Shown: piece by piece, positions 49,050-56,275 of the stretch | How the letters are laid out: each line of letters opens with the position of its first letter | How positions within the stretch are numbered: position 1 is the first letter of the stretch | Assembly: GCA_017656135.1 (NCBI GenBank) | Contig: JACDOJ010000001.1 | Coordinates: 142,299 to 206,298 of the forward strand | Direction: 5' to 3' | Length of the DNA: 64,000 nucleotides | From: Bacillota bacterium | GTDB taxonomy: Bacteria > Bacillota > UBA5301 | The notes under the pieces: model-generated | The model's input: only the letters and a program-made list of their open reading frames with translations | What the model was told of the DNA's origin: nothing | The model's database searches: none | Translations under genes and position numbers: made by a program

Positions 49050-49156
49050 GGTGAGGAGATGGACTCTGGCGACAGTAGGTCGCGGAAAACTGATAGGCCA
49101 TTCTCTCACCCTACTGTGATTCCTTTTTAGCTCAGGTGTGAGAGATGGCCTGAGCT
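49050..49156 (+). ncRNA. Structured leader of corA, candidate riboswitch
   Basis: GGTGAGGAGATGG (49050-49062) pairs with CCATTCTCTCACC (49098-49110) with one mismatch, enclosing a GCGAC/GTCGC hairpin (49069-49083). A second hairpin, AGCTCAGG/CCTGAGCT (49129-49136 with 49149-49156), precedes a T-rich stretch. Its loop (GTGAGAGATGG, 49138-49148) can also pair with 49098-49109, so two folds exclude each other. CAGTAGG (49073-49079) and CCTACTG (49110-49116) could form a pseudoknot. It does not match the M-box magnesium riboswitch by eye. Confidence 0.55.
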
Positions 49157-49177
49157 TATTTGTTGGGGGGAATCACA

Positions 49178-50158
49178 GTGTATCAGGTTTACCAGACGAT
49201 CGATGGCGAGCTCCAAAAGGTGGACTCCCTTGACGGCAAGGGTCTTTGGATCGAAATGATTGATCCTAGTGATGAGGAAATTAATCTAGTAGCAGAGGCC
49301 ACCGGCTTGGAGGCGGACTTGCTTAAAGCAGCTTTGGACGAAGAAGAGCGGCCCCGAATTGAGACAGGAGAATGTCAGGTTTTGATTTTGATTAACATAC
49401 CTGTGGTCGACGGCGACAACGGGGGATCATATTTCTACGATACCCTGCCTCTGGGAGTCGTCATCAACAACAATGTAGTGGTGACGGTCTGTCTCAAGAA
49501 CAACCCTCTTTACGAGGAGTTACACAAGCCGCGGATTGCCCGGACTATCCATACTGTCAAAAAGACCCGCTTTTTGCTGCAGATCCTGTTGCACACGGCG
49601 GCTTTGTTTCTGAGGTACTTGCGGCTCATCGACAGGAAGAGCAATGAAATCGAGCAGGAGCTTCATGTCTCCACCCGGAATGAGGAGTTAATCAAGTTAC
49701 TGAACTTAGAAAAGAGCTTGGTGTACTTCACGACTTCCCTGCGGTCCAATGAGATTGTCATGGAGAAACTGCTGCGCTCCAAACTTCTTAAAGTGGATGA
49801 AGACGCTCAGGTTACCTCCAGGATTCTTAAGATGTATGAGGAAGACGAGGAGCTCTTGGAGGATGTCATCACTGAGAACAAACAGGCTATCGAGATGGCC
49901 GAGATCTACAGCAACATCTTAAGCGGGATGATGGATGCCTTCGCTTCGGTGATCTCCAACAACCTGAATATCGTAATGAAGTTTTTGGCGGCGATCACGA
50001 TCATCTTGGCCCTACCGACGATGGTGGCCAGCTTTTACGGGATGAATGTGGGGCTGCCCTTTCAAGATTCACCTAATGCCTTCTGGTTGGTTTTAGGGAT
50101 TTCCGGCTTGTTTGTTGCAGTCAGCACCTACATCATGATGAAAAAGCGGATGCTGTAG
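49178..50158 (+). CDS. corA: CorA-family divalent metal transporter
   Basis: This pentameric magnesium or cobalt channel has 326 residues. It consists of a cytoplasmic alpha/beta funnel, a long helix and two C-terminal membrane helices. The selectivity motif Gly-Met-Asn lies in SFYGMNVGLPF at the end of the first helix, and the protein ends in a basic KKRML. GTG 49178 lies 7-8 bases after a run of six G. A structured leader precedes it. The magnesium assignment is family-based. Confidence 0.93.
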   Translation: MYQVYQTIDGELQKVDSLDGKGLWIEMIDPSDEEINLVAEATGLEADLLKAALDEEERPRIETGECQVLILINIPVVDGDNGGSYFYDTLPLGVVINNNVVVTVCLKNNPLYEELHKPRIARTIHTVKKTRFLLQILLHTAALFLRYLRLIDRKSNEIEQELHVSTRNEELIKLLNLEKSLVYFTTSLRSNEIVMEKLLRSKLLKVDEDAQVTSRILKMYEEDEELLEDVITENKQAIEMAEIYSNILSGMMDAFASVISNNLNIVMKFLAAITIILALPTMVASFYGMNVGLPFQDSPNAFWLVLGISGLFVAVSTYIMMKKRML

Positions 50159-50162
50159 GGTT

Positions 50163-50702
50163 ATGGCGATGGGTCTCCCAAGGAAAAGCTGGCTTCCGCT
50201 GGGGTTTCTGGTTATACTTGCTCTAGCTGGCTGCTTAGGTCGGGAGATTCAGCAAGTGGTGCTGCCTGTCTCCGTCGCTTCCGATGCCCTGAGTTATGCT
50301 GAAGCCAAAGTTGGAGCCCCGTACAGTTACGGTGCCAGAGGGCCAGAAGCTTTTGATTGTTCTGGGCTAATAGTGTGGGCTTACAAACAAGCTTGGCCGA
50401 ATATCACTTTTAGAGTGGGGCATGAAAAGGTCAGTGATGTGAACATGGATGCTCTCTGGCGGTTTAATGTCGTCCCCGTACTCCCAGAGAACATGCAGCC
50501 TGGAGATTTGGTTTTCATCACTGATGATGAGACTAAAGTGACCCACGGAGGACTTTTTATTAGGTGGGTTGATGAGGAACATTTTGAGTTCATAAACGCT
50601 TCATCCTACCATAGGTCAGTTGTGAGAGATGTGTGGCCGATTAATGGTCTGATTCGGGGACAGTGGTTTGTCGGAGCAGGAAGAATGCAAACAATGGAGT
50701 AA
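50163..50702 (+). CDS. NlpC/P60 lipoprotein, cell-wall peptidase
   Basis: This 179-residue protein is a probable lipoprotein; the lipobox is LALAGC, with Cys near residue 24. The NlpC/P60 catalytic cysteine is in FDCSGLIVWAYK and the histidine in VTHGGLFI. GAPYSYGARGPEAFDC is the family lead-in. Such enzymes cleave gamma-D-Glu-diamino-acid bonds in peptidoglycan. ATG 50163 starts 4 bases after corA. Confidence 0.88.
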   Translation: MAMGLPRKSWLPLGFLVILALAGCLGREIQQVVLPVSVASDALSYAEAKVGAPYSYGARGPEAFDCSGLIVWAYKQAWPNITFRVGHEKVSDVNMDALWRFNVVPVLPENMQPGDLVFITDDETKVTHGGLFIRWVDEEHFEFINASSYHRSVVRDVWPINGLIRGQWFVGAGRMQTME

Positions 50703-50713
50703 GCAGCTTCCGT

Positions 50714-50742
50714 TGACGGGAACTTTGGAATCTGCTATACTG
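50714..50742 (+). promoter_or_regulatory. tRNA-Ser promoter
   Basis: TTGACG (50714-50719) and TATACT (50737-50742) have a 17-base spacer. The tRNA begins 15 bases after the -10 element. Confidence 0.88.
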
Positions 50743-50757
50743 TAAAACTGCATAGTG

Positions 50758-50847
50758 GAGAGGTGGCAGAGTGGTTGATTGCGGCGGTCTTGAAAACCGT
50801 TGACGGGTAACCCCCGTCCGTGGGTTCGAATCCCACCCTCTCCGCCA
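50758..50847 (+). tRNA. tRNA-Ser(UGA)
   Basis: The acceptor strands GGAGAGG and CCTCTCC pair, the long variable arm is typical of serine tRNAs, and the anticodon loop CTTGAAA gives TGA. The T-arm GGTTCGAATCC is present and CCA is encoded. Confidence 0.96.
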
Positions 50848-50870
50848 TTTTAGAGCTTTTTACAAACCCC

Positions 50871-50900
50871 TTGTCATCTAGGGGTAAGATATGTTATCAT
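50871..50900 (+). promoter_or_regulatory. Promoter of second tRNA-Ser
   Basis: TTGTCA (50871-50876) and TATCAT (50895-50900) have an 18-base spacer, 14 bases before the tRNA. Confidence 0.7.
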
Positions 50901-50914
50901 ATGAAAGCAGCTGC

Positions 50915-51008
50915 GGAGAGATACCCAAGCAGGCTGAAGGGGACGGTTTGCTAAACCGTTAGTAGGGTGTAAACCCTAGCGCGGGTTCGAATCCCGCTCT
51001 CTCCGCCA
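50915..51008 (+). tRNA. tRNA-Ser(GCU)
   Basis: The acceptor stem GGAGAGA/TCTCTCC, the long variable arm, the anticodon loop TTGCTAA (GCT) and an encoded CCA are all present. Confidence 0.96.
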
Positions 51009-51025
51009 TTAAATTTAATTGTTCC

Positions 51026-51055
51026 CCTCCTGTGGTAGCAGGAGGTTTTTCTTTT
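51026..51055 (+). terminator. Intrinsic terminator of tRNA-Ser
   Basis: CCTCCTG (51026-51032) pairs with CAGGAGG (51039-51045), followed by TTTTTCTTTT. Confidence 0.85.
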
Positions 51056-51106
51056 GCACTTCTTCCGGTCCTCCGCATATACTGGAGCAGCCGGGAGGGA
51101 CAGCGA

Positions 51107-51322
51107 TTGTATATCTCCAAGTACATGACCATGGCGCAACTGATCCGGGAGCACCCAGAGTTGGGCCCCTTTTTAAGAGAACTGGGGCTGGCATGTGCGG
51201 ACTGCCTCAGCAAGGTGGTGGATACTGTGGCTGTTGTTGCTGAAAGATACGGGATGGATGTGGAAGACTTCTTGGCCGCCCTACGGGCAGAATGCGCCAG
51301 GGAACACGGGCAATTGCCATAG
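51107..51322 (+). CDS. DUF1858-domain protein
   Basis: This 71-residue helical protein carries a DUF1858 (ScdA N-terminal-like) domain: MTMAQLIREHPELGPFLREL, then LACADCLSKVVDTVAVVAE with the cysteine pair CADC. The domain occurs in di-iron repair and hybrid-cluster-associated proteins; its function alone is unclear. TTG 51107 is chosen because GGGAGGG (51093-51099) is 7 bases upstream. Earlier in-frame starts would lie within the tRNA terminator. Confidence 0.8.
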   Translation: MYISKYMTMAQLIREHPELGPFLRELGLACADCLSKVVDTVAVVAERYGMDVEDFLAALRAECAREHGQLP

Positions 51323-51348
51323 TTTCTGGTTATTGTCAAGTATTTTGC

Positions 51349-51377
51349 TTGACGGGAGATGGCCGATTTGTTATATT
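51349..51377 (+). promoter_or_regulatory. tRNA-Arg promoter
   Basis: TTGACG (51349-51354) and TATATT (51372-51377) are separated by 17 bases. Confidence 0.85.
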
Positions 51378-51405
51378 AGTATTTGCCGATTGTTAAATAG
51401 CTTCT

Positions 51406-51482
51406 GCGCCCGTAGCTCAACCGGATAGAGTGTCTGACTACGAATCAGAAGGTTGCAGGTTCGAGTCCTGCCGGGCGCGCCA
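51406..51482 (+). tRNA. tRNA-Arg(ACG)
   Basis: The acceptor stem GCGCCCG/CGGGCGC, the anticodon loop CTACGAA (ACG), the T-arm GGTTCGAGTCC and an encoded CCA are present. A34 would be converted to inosine. Confidence 0.96.
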
Positions 51483-51540
51483 GTTGAAACCAGCTTCCAG
51501 AGCCACCTTTGGCGAAGGGAGTTTTTTATTATGATAACGA

Positions 51541-51565
51541 AGCGGTGCCGTCGGCACCGCTTTTT
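51541..51565 (+). terminator. Intrinsic terminator of tRNA-Arg
   Basis: AGCGGTGCC (51541-51549) pairs perfectly with GGCACCGCT (51553-51561), followed by a T-run. Confidence 0.88.
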
Positions 51566-51598
51566 ATAACGAAACGCATAGATTGGAGGGAAAGGCAA

Positions 51599-51976
51599 GT
51601 GGAAAGGTTTCAGGAAGGAACCGGCAAATACCGCATTGAAGCGACTGTCTTTACCACAGAGGAAGGATACATTTTACACCTTCTTGGAGGAGAGAAACCC
51701 CATGTTGGTGCAGTTATAATCTGCCAGCCCCGGGAAAGTCTGACTGGTGACGGCAGTACGAGTTGTACTACCAGTAGCTTGCCGCTCATTGGCCATAAAG
51801 ACGATATTCCGGCCAGACCTCTGGCTGAGGTGCTATGCAAATTAACAGGTCAGCCTGTGGTAGCAGTTTCAGGTATCCATATAGATAATGCGACTGGTGA
51901 CGACATAGCTCACCTGCAGCAAAATATCGAAATTATTACCGAAAAAATGTTGCAGCGGTTTAAGGAAAGTCACTAA
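51599..51976 (+). CDS. LpdD-like (prenylated-flavin-linked) protein
   Basis: This 125-residue protein resembles LpdD, the small component associated with UbiD-type hydroxyaryl decarboxylases. Key stretches are LHLLGGEKPHVGAVIIC, SLPLIGHKDDIPARPLAE and VVAVSGIHIDNATGDDI. GTG 51599 is selected since GGAGGG lies about 9 bases upstream and the tRNA terminator rules out longer versions. No ubiD or ubiX homologue is in the window, so it may act with enzymes encoded elsewhere. The family call is by eye. Confidence 0.6.
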   Translation: MERFQEGTGKYRIEATVFTTEEGYILHLLGGEKPHVGAVIICQPRESLTGDGSTSCTTSSLPLIGHKDDIPARPLAEVLCKLTGQPVVAVSGIHIDNATGDDIAHLQQNIEIITEKMLQRFKESH

Positions 51977-52119
51977 ACAGGAGAATGCGGTTCAAGTCCC
52001 ACGAAGCTCTGGAGCCAGCCCAATTCATTCTCAAAGATATCTGTTGACTCCGAACTTATAGCTACGATGAATGCGAAACTACTTGACAGGGCGAGATAGT
52101 AAATATACCATTTGAGGAG

Positions 52120-52146
52120 GTGCGGGAGAAAACCCGCATCTCTTTT
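52120..52146 (+). terminator. Hairpin with T-run before the amidohydrolase gene
   Basis: TGCGGG (52121-52126) pairs with CCCGCA (52133-52138), followed by TCTCTTTTT, 23 bases upstream of the next start. It may be an attenuator or the terminator of an upstream transcript. Confidence 0.55.
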
Positions 52147-52168
52147 TAAGAGAAAAGAGGGCGAAGTC

Positions 52169-52975
52169 TTGTCTGTTTTGATTGATTTTCACGCTCATAT
52201 ATTTCCGGAGAAAGTAGCGGCAAAAGCTGTAAATAATATCTCTACTCGGTACCAGCAAGAAGCCCATCACCAGGGTCTGTACCAGGAGTACCTTGATCTT
52301 TTGGCTCGCGACGGGTTTGATTACGGGGTCGTCTCCACCGCTGCGACCAAGCCGGAACAGGTTCGCCCGGCCAACAACTGGGCAATTAAGTTGAATCAGC
52401 ACCCAAGCCTCAGGGCTTTAGGAACCATCCACCTGGATTACCCAGACTGGAAGGACGAGATTCAGAGGGTATACCAGGCGGGCATCAGGGGGTTTAAACT
52501 GCACCCGGATTTTCAGCGTTTTTACCCCGATGACCCCAGGGCTATGGAAATGTATGCCCAACTGCCTGAGGGGTTTGTCCTTTTAATCCACGCCGGGGAT
52601 GACAGCCGGTACACCAATGAATTGTTTTCCCACCCTCGGCGGATTGCCAAGGTTGTGGAAGCCTTTCCCAAACTGCAGATTGTAGTGGCTCACATGGGTG
52701 GTTATCGCCTTTGGGATCAGGCCCGAGAGTGGTTGGTGGGCAAGGACGTCTACTTGGACACGTCAAGTGCCGCGGGTTTTCTTGATCCAGCTGAATTTGT
52801 GGCCATGGTCCGAGAACACGGGCACCAACGCATCATCTTTGGCTCAGATTTTCCTTTCCGGGGTCCTGGAGAAGAGAAGCAGATTTTGGAAAAAATTGGG
52901 CTGAATCAAACAGAAGTTTCTGCCATAATGGGCGAGAATGCTCTGCGGTTGTCAATTTTCCCAAGAATGTGCTAA
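52169..52975 (+). CDS. Amidohydrolase-family (ACMSD-like) metal-dependent hydrolase
   Basis: This TIM-barrel metal enzyme of 268 residues has the N-terminal ligand motif DFHAHIFP. IRGFKLHPDFQ, LLIHAGDD and VVAHMGGY follow, and IIFGSDFPFRG carries the catalytic aspartate. The substrate is unknown; relatives act as decarboxylases or hydrolases. TTG 52169 has AAGAGGGCG upstream. It stands between two promoter or terminator sites and looks monocistronic. Confidence 0.85.
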   Translation: MSVLIDFHAHIFPEKVAAKAVNNISTRYQQEAHHQGLYQEYLDLLARDGFDYGVVSTAATKPEQVRPANNWAIKLNQHPSLRALGTIHLDYPDWKDEIQRVYQAGIRGFKLHPDFQRFYPDDPRAMEMYAQLPEGFVLLIHAGDDSRYTNELFSHPRRIAKVVEAFPKLQIVVAHMGGYRLWDQAREWLVGKDVYLDTSSAAGFLDPAEFVAMVREHGHQRIIFGSDFPFRGPGEEKQILEKIGLNQTEVSAIMGENALRLSIFPRMC

Positions 52976-52978
52976 AAT
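52949..52978 (+). promoter_or_regulatory. Promoter of the 34-residue membrane peptide
   Basis: TTGTCA (52949-52954) and TAAAAT (52973-52978) are separated by 18 bases. Confidence 0.6.
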
Positions 52979-53014
52979 TAAAATCTAAAACTAAGCATTA
53001 AAGGAGGGTAAATC

Positions 53015-53119
53015 ATGGCAGACCGTCAAGGCAGAAACGGCGATAACCTATTCCTCTTCGGTATGGTCGGATTGGGCGTATTGATCGTGGCAATTATCTT
53101 GCTTGTCACCTTGTTTTAG
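53015..53119 (+). CDS. Small single-helix membrane protein (34 residues)
   Basis: A short gene begins at ATG 53015 behind an excellent AAAGGAGG. It encodes a polar N-terminus (MADRQGRNGDNLF) and one hydrophobic helix rich in Val, Leu, Ile and Gly. It has its own promoter and terminator, which argues that it is real. Its plan recalls the small YjcZ/sporulation-type peptides of Firmicutes, but the sequence is not diagnostic. The function is unknown. Confidence 0.75.
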   Translation: MADRQGRNGDNLFLFGMVGLGVLIVAIILLVTLF

Positions 53120-53135
53120 GCAAAAAGATAGAGTC

Positions 53136-53160
53136 GGGGGGATGTTTTCTCCCCCCATTT
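53136..53160 (+). terminator. Terminator between convergent genes
   Basis: GGGGGGA (53136-53142) pairs perfectly with TCCCCCC (53150-53156), followed by ATTTCCTTT. It may serve both strands. Confidence 0.7.
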
Positions 53161-53163
53161 CCT

Positions 53164-53391
53164 TTAGCCTCTGGAAATCGGTGGGGGGAAAGGTTTCCAG
53201 GTAAGGATCTCCGGCTCTTCTTTTTTTGTCTTCTTCCTCGGTTTAGGTTCTGGTACGTGATCTTCGCAGCTCTTTTTGGCCGCTGTGGTTTTCTTTTTAG
53301 GAGAGCTCTTCTTGGTGCTGGTCTTCTTTTTGGCGGCAGAAGCTGTCTTTTTCTTTTCTTCTTTTTTCTCTTTGCTGTCCTTGGCTCCCAT
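53164..53391 (-). CDS. Lysine-rich basic protein
   Basis: This 75-residue protein is mostly Lys with Ala, Ser, Thr and Glu (KKEEKKKTASAAKKKTS), recalling histone-H1-like tails. It ends in a proline-rich stretch (EILTWKPFPPPISRG). ATG 53391 follows AGGAGGAG. It could bind DNA or RNA, but low-complexity composition alone does not show function. It lies downstream of ylqH. Confidence 0.6.
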   Translation of the reverse strand: MGAKDSKEKKEEKKKTASAAKKKTSTKKSSPKKKTTAAKKSCEDHVPEPKPRKKTKKEEPEILTWKPFPPPISRG

Positions 53392-53449
53392 GCACGCTCC
53401 TCCTTTGCTGGTTTCGTCCCAACTGTTACCAGTATATTCGAGGAGTGTG

Positions 53450-53725
53450 CTAATTGGTACTTTTCGCACAATCCAACCGGTAGATGAAGGCCAGGACCTC
53501 CGCAATGACTTGGTAGAGTTCGGGCGGAATCTCTGTTCCCAGGGTCAGTCTGGTTAAAATGTCAGCCAAAGTGCCGTCTTCATGAATGGGGATTCCGGCT
53601 TCTCTCGCTGCTGCCAGAATTTTTTCTGCCAGCTCCCCTTGGCCGGCAGCTATCAGGCGGGGGGCATTCTCCCGATTAGGGTTGTAACGTAATGCGGCGG
53701 CTTTTTTTGGTTTCTTAGGTTTCAC
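53450..53725 (-). CDS. ylqH: FlhB C-terminal-like protein (YlqH type)
   Basis: This 91-residue protein matches the cytoplasmic C-terminal domain of FlhB/YscU export switch proteins: AAALRYNPNRENAPRLIAAG and AREAGIPIHEDGTLADILTRL. The NPTH-type self-cleavage loop of full FlhB is replaced by NPNR, so cleavage is doubtful. Bacillus YlqH is the comparable free-standing protein. GTG 53725 follows AGGAGG by 9 bases. The FliK-like gene lies just upstream. Confidence 0.85.
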   Translation of the reverse strand: MKPKKPKKAAALRYNPNRENAPRLIAAGQGELAEKILAAAREAGIPIHEDGTLADILTRLTLGTEIPPELYQVIAEVLAFIYRLDCAKSTN

Positions 53726-53738
53726 AGTTGAAGGCCTC

Positions 53739-54806
53739 CTACAGGCGAAGGTCCAGCGGCAAAGGAGCTGGGCCGTGCGCTTCATCGAGATCTTTCGTGC
53801 TCGGGGCGGTCTGCACTCTGAGGGTTCGGGTGGTGAAACCGAGCTTGGCGAGTCGAGCGCGCAGCTCCTCACAGTGGGCAGCGATGGTTTCTTTGGCCTC
53901 AGGGTCAGTCAGCACCCGGCAGTCTACAAAGCTATCCAAAAGAGTCAGCTCTACTTGAACAGTACCAAGGTTAGCGGTATTGATGTCAAAGGTCAGCCTA
54001 AGGGCGCCTACCCTCTTCTGGTTTTTGGTTTCACCTTCAATGGTGACCCGGGTCTGGTACATCTTCCCTTCGACCAGCACTGGAATGAACAGAGAGAGCA
54101 GCTGGTTCAAAAAATCCCTCTGGCCAAGAGAGTTCAGTATCTTTAAGGCAGTGAAAAAGGCTACCGGTCTTTGGAAACCCTTCTCCTGACTGATCAGGTC
54201 TTTAACTGGGGTTTTGAGTAGAATCTCCAGCTCTTTGGCCAGGTCTCCTTCATCATCTGCTACCCGAAAGCCTTTAGTAAAAAACTGAGCGGGGTCGAAG
54301 TGTTTGGATACGAATATCTGGAAAAGAGTAAGGTTAGCTTTAGTCAAAGGGATTTGCTGCTTCAACATAAAAAGAAGGGCTTGCTTTTGATCTGGGTCCG
54401 GCGGTGCCTTTGGGAAAAGGGCTCGCAGTTTAGCCAGGTTGGCCTGGGTCAGTTCCTGGCCGGCCCCCAGCAAGATTTTGGCCAGCTCAAAATCGGCAGG
54501 GCTGAGCCTGATTCCGAGATCCTGGAGCTTGGAAAACATGGCCTCTTCGCCGGGTTCGTTAACAAGCAGCCTGAGAATGATCTTTCCCTCTAAGAGCTCT
54601 TTCACCTGCAACGGCACTATAGTTCCTGGAGTAAGTTGGGTTTCCAGTTTGGCAGGGATTTTGAGGCCTGCCAGGTGAATCAGAGCCTGGTCGCCGCTGG
54701 TCTCCAAGACCCTGGCAAAGAGAATCTGACCGGGTTTTAAGGGCAAGGTCAAATCACTGCCGGGTTGGGAGATCACCACCGAATTGTGGATGCGTCCAGA
54801 AACCAT
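53739..54806 (-). CDS. ylqG: FliK-like hook-length-control domain protein (YlqG type)
   Basis: This 355-residue protein has a C-terminal Flg_hook-like domain: LRLTFDINTANLGTVQVELTL, then LRARLAKLGFTTRTLRV. The N-terminal half contains a beta-rich stretch (PLKPGQILFARVLETSGDQ) and a helical middle. It pairs with the ylqH-like gene 13 bases downstream, as in Bacillus. ATG 54806 follows AGGTG. An extended -10 (TGATATAAT, 54831-54823 on this strand) is nearby. Confidence 0.8.
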   Translation of the reverse strand: MVSGRIHNSVVISQPGSDLTLPLKPGQILFARVLETSGDQALIHLAGLKIPAKLETQLTPGTIVPLQVKELLEGKIILRLLVNEPGEEAMFSKLQDLGIRLSPADFELAKILLGAGQELTQANLAKLRALFPKAPPDPDQKQALLFMLKQQIPLTKANLTLFQIFVSKHFDPAQFFTKGFRVADDEGDLAKELEILLKTPVKDLISQEKGFQRPVAFFTALKILNSLGQRDFLNQLLSLFIPVLVEGKMYQTRVTIEGETKNQKRVGALRLTFDINTANLGTVQVELTLLDSFVDCRVLTDPEAKETIAAHCEELRARLAKLGFTTRTLRVQTAPSTKDLDEAHGPAPLPLDLRL

Positions 54807-54871
54807 CTAATCACCTAGCTCAATTATATCATACCTATTTAGCCAGGCAGGGAAGAATAAAGGCAGACCAC

Positions 54872-55078
54872 TTGAGGGGATTCGGAAAGACGGTGTTTCG
54901 GTATATGTCGGCTAGAACGGTGGGGGATATTCCGGCCCAGGCCGGCTTCTTGACGTCCCAGTCTTTTCGGAGGGTTTTGGAGTTAGCTGATTTCCAGCCC
55001 GCTCCGGAGGAGATCACTGGGAACAGGTACCTCTTGAGCTTAATCAGACGCCATGAGTACGTCTCCATCAGCTCTTGA
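54872..55078 (+). CDS. Doubtful small protein
   Basis: A 68-codon frame starts at TTG 54872 with only a weak SD. It shows reasonable codon use (many G/C third positions) and an ordered helical sequence (QSFRRVLELADFQPAPEEI). A competing frame on the other strand at 54835-55068 overlaps the ylqG promoter and is less likely. Neither is recognised. The rest of 54807-55137 holds promoters only. Confidence 0.25.
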   Translation: MRGFGKTVFRYMSARTVGDIPAQAGFLTSQSFRRVLELADFQPAPEEITGNRYLLSLIRRHEYVSISS

Positions 55079-55103
55079 CAAAGAAAACCCGTTCAGATAT
55101 AAC
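55075..55103 (+). promoter_or_regulatory. Sigma-A promoter of the FmdB-like gene
   Basis: TTGACA (55075-55080) and TATAAC (55098-55103) have a 17-base spacer. Confidence 0.85.
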
Positions 55104-55137
55104 AAAAACAGTACACTTTGCAGGAGAGGTGGGAACA

Positions 55138-55389
55138 ATGCCTACTTACGAATACAACTGTCCTAATTGCGGCAAATTTGATGTCTTTCAAAAGATAAGC
55201 GATGACGCCTTAAAGACTTGCCCTACCTGTGGGGCTAACGTCGTTCGGGTCATCAACGGTGGAACCGGGGTTATCTTTAAGGGGACCGGTTTCTACACCA
55301 CCGATTACGGCTCCAAGAAGAGCCTCTCTTCCAGCAAAGGTGAGGACAAGTCCTCTGAAGACAAGGCAGCTGAGTCTAAGGCATCGTAA
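55138..55389 (+). CDS. FmdB-family zinc-ribbon protein
   Basis: This 83-residue protein opens MPTYEYNCPNCGKFDVFQKI and has a second pair CPTCGA, the FmdB zinc ribbon. VINGGTGVIFKGTGFYTTDYG is the conserved follow-on. The tail is rich in Ser, Lys, Glu and Asp. FmdB proteins were named as regulators of formamide/amide use, but most are uncharacterised. ATG 55138 follows AGGAGAGG. A longer frame from 55075 would start in the promoter. Confidence 0.92.
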   Translation: MPTYEYNCPNCGKFDVFQKISDDALKTCPTCGANVVRVINGGTGVIFKGTGFYTTDYGSKKSLSSSKGEDKSSEDKAAESKAS

Positions 55390-55410
55390 CTTACAGGGGA
55401 GGGTTTAGTT

Positions 55411-55845
55411 GTGCGCTGCCCCAACTGCCATGAGGAGGTTCTATTGGCGGAGGTTTGCCCGTACTGTGGCAGACCGGTCCCCCAGGACTACTCGGAGCAG
55501 AAAAATGAGGAAATCGAGGAAACCAGCGGAACCTTTGTCGGCCCCATGGAGTCGGTCGCTTCAGACCAGGATCGGCAGCGTTCCTACAGTGAACCTCGGT
55601 ACGGCAGAAAAGGGCAGCCTGCTAAACCCGGTTTCTTTTCCTTTTTGCGCTACTTTTTCGATCCCCAGGTTCCAGTAGGGCGTAAGCTGTTGATGGTGGG
55701 GATGTTCCTCTATATCCTCAGCCCTGTCGATTTTGTCCCCGAACTCCTGCCGATTTTTGGCTGGATGGATGATATCGCAGTGGGGACTTTACTCTGGACC
55801 TTCATCAACTACGAACTGGCAAAGTACAGAGGGCCTAAAGTCTAG
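55411..55845 (+). CDS. Zinc-ribbon and DUF1232 membrane protein
   Basis: This 144-residue protein has an N-terminal ribbon (CPNCHEEVLLAEVCPYCG), an acidic linker and a C-terminal YkvA-like DUF1232 region. That region shows GMFLYILSPVDFVPELLPIFGWMDDI, with its diagnostic SPxD and DD. It is cytoplasmic-facing with membrane helices, function unknown. GTG 55411 is used. It converges with the proline-rich gene on the other strand, overlapping by 11 bases. Confidence 0.82.
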   Translation: MRCPNCHEEVLLAEVCPYCGRPVPQDYSEQKNEEIEETSGTFVGPMESVASDQDRQRSYSEPRYGRKGQPAKPGFFSFLRYFFDPQVPVGRKLLMVGMFLYILSPVDFVPELLPIFGWMDDIAVGTLLWTFINYELAKYRGPKV

Positions 55846-56272
55846 GTCCTCTTCTGTTTTGCCTGGCTTTTGGAGGTCCCAGGACCTCCTTCATAATTAT
55901 CGCTTGTTTCAGACTGCAGGGCCTGAACAGGGCCCTTGCTGTTTCGCTTGGTTCCCGCAGCGTCGCCCTGGAGACGCTGATCCGCTCGGGCTCCGGGGGG
56001 TGAAGTTCAGCCAAGCCAGGGGCGGTTTCTTTCGGTGGAGCGGGAGGTTTTTCAGGAGCCGGCTCGGGCGGTTTTCTATCCACTTCCACTTCTATTGGCT
56101 TGGGCCGGGTTTCCACTGGTTCAGGAGGAAAGACCCGACGCTCCCAGTCTTCGATCCACTCAGGAAGTGTCTTTCTTTGCGGTCTAGTTTTTCGTTCAGT
56201 GTGCTCGTTTAGGCTCATAAACCGGCCGACCACAAAGAGGAGAAAGATTATCAGGCCTAAAAGGTCTTCCAT
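55835..56272 (-). CDS. Membrane-anchored proline-rich protein downstream of floA
   Basis: This 145-residue protein has an N-terminal membrane helix (residues about 3-18). A charged, Pro/Glu-rich linker runs from about 30 to 95, and a conserved-looking C-terminal helix (CSLKQAIIMKEVLGPPKA) ends it. ATG 56272 starts 3 bases after the floA stop, and its SD GAGGAG lies in floA. It probably acts with FloA/NfeD in membrane microdomains; this is inference from position. Confidence 0.65.
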   Translation of the reverse strand: MEDLLGLIIFLLFVVGRFMSLNEHTERKTRPQRKTLPEWIEDWERRVFPPEPVETRPKPIEVEVDRKPPEPAPEKPPAPPKETAPGLAELHPPEPERISVSRATLREPSETARALFRPCSLKQAIIMKEVLGPPKARQNRRGPRL

Positions 56273-56275
56273 AGC

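Noticed and set aside
49027..49177. M-box magnesium riboswitch before corA
   Set aside because: The conserved M-box core could not be recognised; only a general structured leader is supported.
51985..52020. T-arm-like sequence (GGTTCAAGTCCC) after the LpdD-like gene
   Set aside because: No acceptor stem, D-arm or anticodon arm can be built around it, so it is not a tRNA gene.
52083..52109. TTGACA followed by TATACC
   Set aside because: The spacer is only 15 bases and no better -10 is present; not called as a promoter.
54835..55068. 77-codon minus-strand frame
   Set aside because: It ends in the ylqG promoter region, lacks a good SD and overlaps a better-looking plus frame.
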